Source of the DNA: Acetatifactor sp.
GTDB lineage: Bacteria > Bacillota > Clostridia > Lachnospirales > Lachnospiraceae
Length of the DNA stretch: 52,839 bases
Direction of reading: 5' to 3'
Assembly: GCA_029055435.1 (NCBI GenBank)
Contig: JAIDDH010000031.1
Span: 1 to 52,839, forward strand
Shown here: in pieces, positions 49,925-52,839 of the stretch
Layout: every line of letters starts with the position of its first letter
Position numbering within the stretch: position 1 is the stretch's first letter
The notes under the pieces: generated by a model
The model's database searches: none
Seen by the model: only the letters and a program-made list of their open reading frames with translations
Told to the model about the DNA's origin: nothing
Position numbers and translations under genes: made by a program

Positions 49925-51677
49925 AGTCTTGTTTGCCGTCGGTTTTCTGACGGTGCTTCTGCTCCTTGTGCCCGGCTGGATTCTGGGAGAGCATGCGGTA
50001 ATTGCGTATCACGATCAGTTGGACGGCGAGATGATTGCTTATCTGCTTCAGGCGAAGCATCTGGGAGATGGAGAGGTGCTGCCGGAGTTTATGGGCGGTG
50101 CGGCAAAGACTGCGCTGACGCCTCCTGCTCCTGGCTGTGTACTGCTGTTTGTGGGCGGGCATGGGCTCCTGGCTTTTTTTGTCATGCAGTTTGTGGGCTG
50201 TCTTGTGGGATATGTGGGAATGTATCTGTTGGGGCGGGAGGTGACGGGAAGAGAATTGCCGTCTGTTCTCGCGGCGGGCTTGTATGCAGCCCTGCCTTTT
50301 TTGCCCGTGTATGGACTTTCGCAGTATGGACTGCCCATGCTGTTGTGGTGTGTGCTGCAGCTTAGAAAGGACAGACAGGGGAAGGCTGCCTTTAGTACTG
50401 TTTTCTATGCTGTTGTTTATGCTGCTTTTTTTGCGCTGAATTCTTCGCTGGTGCTGGCGGGCTTTGCCGTGCTGGCAGTGTTTGCCGTGGGGATAGCGGG
50501 AGAGGCGCTGCGGATGCGGCGAAGGAAGCAAATTAAAAAGCAGTTTAAGAAGCTGGCCGCACTGGCGGGTATGTGGCTTGTAATGTGTGTTGTGTATGTT
50601 TTGACGAATCTGTCTCTGTTAGGACAGATTCTGGGGATGGGAGAGTCCGTGACCTCCCATAAGGCGGAGTATGCGCTGGCTGCGGAGGGCTTCCTTCGTG
50701 GCTGGGCGGAAGGTTTTCTCCATGGAGGTCAGCACAGTCAGGACTATCATTTATATCTGTTGGCGGCGGTGGCTGTGACGCTTGTGTGGACTGTACTGCG
50801 GGGTAAGATCAGGCAGATGTCTCTCGTGCGGGTGATTCTGTATGGGCTGTGCTGCAATGCGGTTCTGGCAGGGATTGCCGCCGGGTGGAACAGCAGTGTA
50901 GGCGTGGCGCTTCGGAAGCATCTGGGAGCTCTGGGGGCATTTCAGTTGGACCGGGTGTTGTGGCTCAGTCCCTGTCTGTGGTATCTGATTCTGGCATGCG
51001 GCATTGCACTGATTCTGGAGGCTTGGAGGGAAGAAGGACGGGCTGCCAGGCTGCAGGCGTGCGTCTGTTGTGTGCTGACGGCAGCAGCCGTGGGTGTGAC
51101 AGGTCTGCTGATTTTAAAAAACAGTGATTTTAAATCCAATGTGCAGAAGCTTCGCAATCCGGATTATCCGGTCATGAGTTATGCGGATTATTATGCTGTG
51201 GGCGTAATGGATCAGGTGGAGGAATTTCTGTATCAGACCACCGGGCTGGAGCAGTCGGCATATCGCGCGGTCAGTCTGGGTATTGACCCCGCGGCGGCAT
51301 TGTATCACGGCTTTTATTGTCTGGACGGCTATTCCAACAATTATTCTCTGGAGTATAAGCATCGTTTTCGCGAGGTCATCGCGCCTGCGCTGGAAGCCAG
51401 CGATTATCTGAGAGCGTATTATGACGAGTGGGGCAATCGATGCTATCTCTTTGGTTCGGAGTGTCCGGGTTATTATACCATTCAGAAGAATGGCTTTTAT
51501 TTCACGCATCTGGAGCTGGACGTGGAGGCGCTGCGGGGGATGGGATGTAATTATCTCTTCTCGGCGGCCTATATCGCCAACGGGGAAGAGCTGGGGCTGA
51601 AGCTTCTTCGGGAGGAGCCTTTCCAGACGGAGGAGAGCTATTATTATATTTATCTCTATGAGGTGGAAGCTGGATAA
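49908..51677 (+). CDS. DUF6044-like polytopic membrane protein
   Basis: A 589-residue protein with about ten helices in the first 395 residues and a soluble outer domain (about 400-589). The motifs AYHDQLDGEMIAYLLQAKHL, ESVTSHKAEYAL and GAFQLDRVLWLSPCLWYLIL fit the DUF6044 family (B. subtilis YkoS-like), proteins of GT-C-like architecture and unproven function. In this locus a lipid-linked-sugar transferase role is plausible. GGGAGG lies nine bases before the ATG, within the end of the preceding gene. Confidence 0.8.
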   Translation: MKKNGKVLFAVGFLTVLLLLVPGWILGEHAVIAYHDQLDGEMIAYLLQAKHLGDGEVLPEFMGGAAKTALTPPAPGCVLLFVGGHGLLAFFVMQFVGCLVGYVGMYLLGREVTGRELPSVLAAGLYAALPFLPVYGLSQYGLPMLLWCVLQLRKDRQGKAAFSTVFYAVVYAAFFALNSSLVLAGFAVLAVFAVGIAGEALRMRRRKQIKKQFKKLAALAGMWLVMCVVYVLTNLSLLGQILGMGESVTSHKAEYALAAEGFLRGWAEGFLHGGQHSQDYHLYLLAAVAVTLVWTVLRGKIRQMSLVRVILYGLCCNAVLAGIAAGWNSSVGVALRKHLGALGAFQLDRVLWLSPCLWYLILACGIALILEAWREEGRAARLQACVCCVLTAAAVGVTGLLILKNSDFKSNVQKLRNPDYPVMSYADYYAVGVMDQVEEFLYQTTGLEQSAYRAVSLGIDPAAALYHGFYCLDGYSNNYSLEYKHRFREVIAPALEASDYLRAYYDEWGNRCYLFGSECPGYYTIQKNGFYFTHLELDVEALRGMGCNYLFSAAYIANGEELGLKLLREEPFQTEESYYYIYLYEVEAG

Positions 51678-51700
51678 GATGGAAATGGATAAGAAGGAAA
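51671..51700. repeat. 15-bp tandem duplication at the start of the last gene
   Basis: TGGATAAGATGGAAA (51671-51685) and TGGATAAGAAGGAAA (51686-51700), 14 of 15 identical. Copy one contains the previous stop codon and the likely start codon; the repeat is in frame (five codons). Confidence 0.85.
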
Positions 51701-52839
51701 AAGGCAATAAGACTTTATCTGAAAAATCTTTAATAAAGAAAATGGCTGTATATCTCCCGGAGCTTGTGGTGCTGTTAGTGTGTGCAGTGCTGCTTCTCGG
51801 TGATATCCACGAGAAGCAGGGGTATCATATGGACGAGCTTTTGAGCTTTGAGCTTGCGAATGCGGAGTTCAATCCGTGGATCGTGCCGACGCAGCCCCAG
51901 GGGCGGCTTGCCAGGTATGTGGAGCAGGAGCTGCGGGGAGATAGTGTGGGGGAGACTCTTGCCCGGCTGGCGGACACGGTGAAGGATGTGCTGCAAAACC
52001 GCGGTGCAAGCAAGCTTTTGTCCTATGAGGCGGAGGTGTTTGAGGAGCCGGTCTGGATTGATAGTCAGACTTTTCAGGATTATATCACGGTGGGCGGGCA
52101 GGACGCATTCAACTATCTGTCTGTGTATTTTAACGTCAAGGACGACAATCACCCGCCGCTGCATTTCATGGTGCTGCACACGGTGTCATCTCTGTTCAGG
52201 GGTAAATTGACACCCCTTATGGGATGCAGCATCAATCTGGTCTGTGTGCTTTTGATGATGCTGCTTTTGATGCGGCTGGGCAGGCAGTTTATGACATTGT
52301 TCGGCTGGGAGCGGTATGGTCGGTTTGCGGGACTTTGGGCAGCAGGGATTTACGGTTTGTCTGCAGGCGCGATGTCCACAGTGCTTTTGATACGGATGTA
52401 CGCCATGGTGGCGCTCTTTTGCGTGGCGTTGCTGGCCATTCATCTGCGAAAGCTCTGTTTTGAGAAGCTGGGCGGAAAAGGATTTGTGGAGGGCAATAAG
52501 CTCTTGATTCTGGTGACGGTGCTGGGATTTTGGACGCAGTATTTTTTCCTGTTTTATTGTCTGACGCTGGCTGCTGTGACGGCGGTGATTCTGTGGAGAC
52601 AGAGGCGGATGAAGGAGCTGTGGCGTTATGTGCGTTCCATGGTGACTGCCGCAGTGATCGGTGTGTTGGTGTTCCCTTTCAGCATTGCGGATGTGTTTTC
52701 CAGCGGCAGGGGGGTGGAGGCTCTGGGGGCGCTGGCCTCGGGGCTTGCCGGTTACGGGAGCCGTCTGGCGGGATTTTTGCAGATCTTCGTGGTGCTGCTG
52801 GTGACCACCAACCACTCCGGTGGGATGTCTCCCAACTAT
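51679..52839 (+). CDS. GT-C (ArnT/PMT-like) glycosyltransferase, partial (3' end beyond the window)
   Basis: 387 codons open to the window edge. After a Lys/Glu-rich start there is a membrane helix, then an outer loop with the GT-C acidic motif GYHMDELLSFELANAEFN. A second motif, DDNHPPLHFMVLHTV, matches the HPP element of ArnT/PMT_2-like lipid-linked sugar transferases (GT39/GT83 type). At least five more helices follow. It probably moves a sugar from a polyprenyl-phosphate donor to the surface glycan or to proteins. Start choice: ATG 51679 has GGAAG about nine bases upstream; ATG 51658, inside the previous gene, is the alternative. Confidence 0.85.
   Translation, partial: MEMDKKEKGNKTLSEKSLIKKMAVYLPELVVLLVCAVLLLGDIHEKQGYHMDELLSFELANAEFNPWIVPTQPQGRLARYVEQELRGDSVGETLARLADTVKDVLQNRGASKLLSYEAEVFEEPVWIDSQTFQDYITVGGQDAFNYLSVYFNVKDDNHPPLHFMVLHTVSSLFRGKLTPLMGCSINLVCVLLMMLLLMRLGRQFMTLFGWERYGRFAGLWAAGIYGLSAGAMSTVLLIRMYAMVALFCVALLAIHLRKLCFEKLGGKGFVEGNKLLILVTVLGFWTQYFFLFYCLTLAAVTAVILWRQRRMKELWRYVRSMVTAAVIGVLVFPFSIADVFSSGRGVEALGALASGLAGYGSRLAGFLQIFVVLLVTTNHSGGMSPNY

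Overview
The window looks like a chromosomal segment of a Gram-positive anaerobe of the class Clostridia, most likely a Lachnospiraceae gut bacterium. Evidence for this: a CIRCE-controlled hrcA-grpE-dnaK-dnaJ operon, a DUF6465-type lysine-rich protein, very large secreted proteins built from Clostridia-type 'YTG...DYxVxYxNN...GxGxYxG' repeats, lipoproteins with Gram-positive lipoboxes, AGGAGG-type ribosome binding sites and moderate GC. The assignment is inference from gene content. I see no rRNA, tRNA, CRISPR, phage or insertion sequence.

Layout. (1) 1-3.8 kb: a sensor histidine kinase on the minus strand, cut by the window edge, diverging from an O-antigen-ligase-like polytopic protein and a small membrane protein. 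(2) 4-11 kb: a 2275-residue secreted GH53 endo-beta-1,4-galactanase. It follows a near-consensus promoter with two LacI-type operators directly downstream, so it is probably repressed until its sugar is present. (3) 11-16.5 kb: housekeeping and envelope genes (polysaccharide deacetylase, glycerol kinase, aminotransferase, patatin-like lipase, undecaprenyl-diphosphatase). (4) 16.8-22.5 kb: the DUF6465 protein and the class I heat-shock operon. (5) 22.5-28.3 kb: a minus-strand HD-GYP protein with a possible carbohydrate-binding-like sensor domain, then three lipoproteins, one of them an orphan solute-binding protein. (6) 28.7-32.7 kb: a 1344-residue secreted protein with six InlB-type B-repeats followed by the same YTG repeats as the galactanase.

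(7) 32.8 kb to the end: a surface-glycan locus, all on the plus strand and mostly translationally coupled. It holds a GT52-like glycosyltransferase, a PglK-like ABC flippase, a GT2, and the late half of the CMP-pseudaminic acid pathway (pseF, pseH, pseI, pseG). Inserted between pseF and pseH are an FkbH-type HAD-IIIC protein and a stand-alone acyl carrier protein. Downstream are a membrane-anchored SGNH hydrolase, GtrII/GtrB-type glucosylation genes, an RffA/WecE aminotransferase for dTDP-Fuc4N, and three more large GT-C-like or polytopic membrane proteins. UDP-GlcNAc dehydratase (PseB) and PseC are not in the window.

The best candidate for something undescribed is the FkbH-ACP-acyltransferase trio inside the pse operon. 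It suggests that an ACP-bound acyl group, possibly glyceryl, is put on the nonulosonic acid or on Fuc4N instead of plain acetyl from acetyl-CoA. A second pattern not explained by gene content is a series of at least seven short tandem duplications (13-18 bp units, 2-3 copies) lying at gene junctions across the window.
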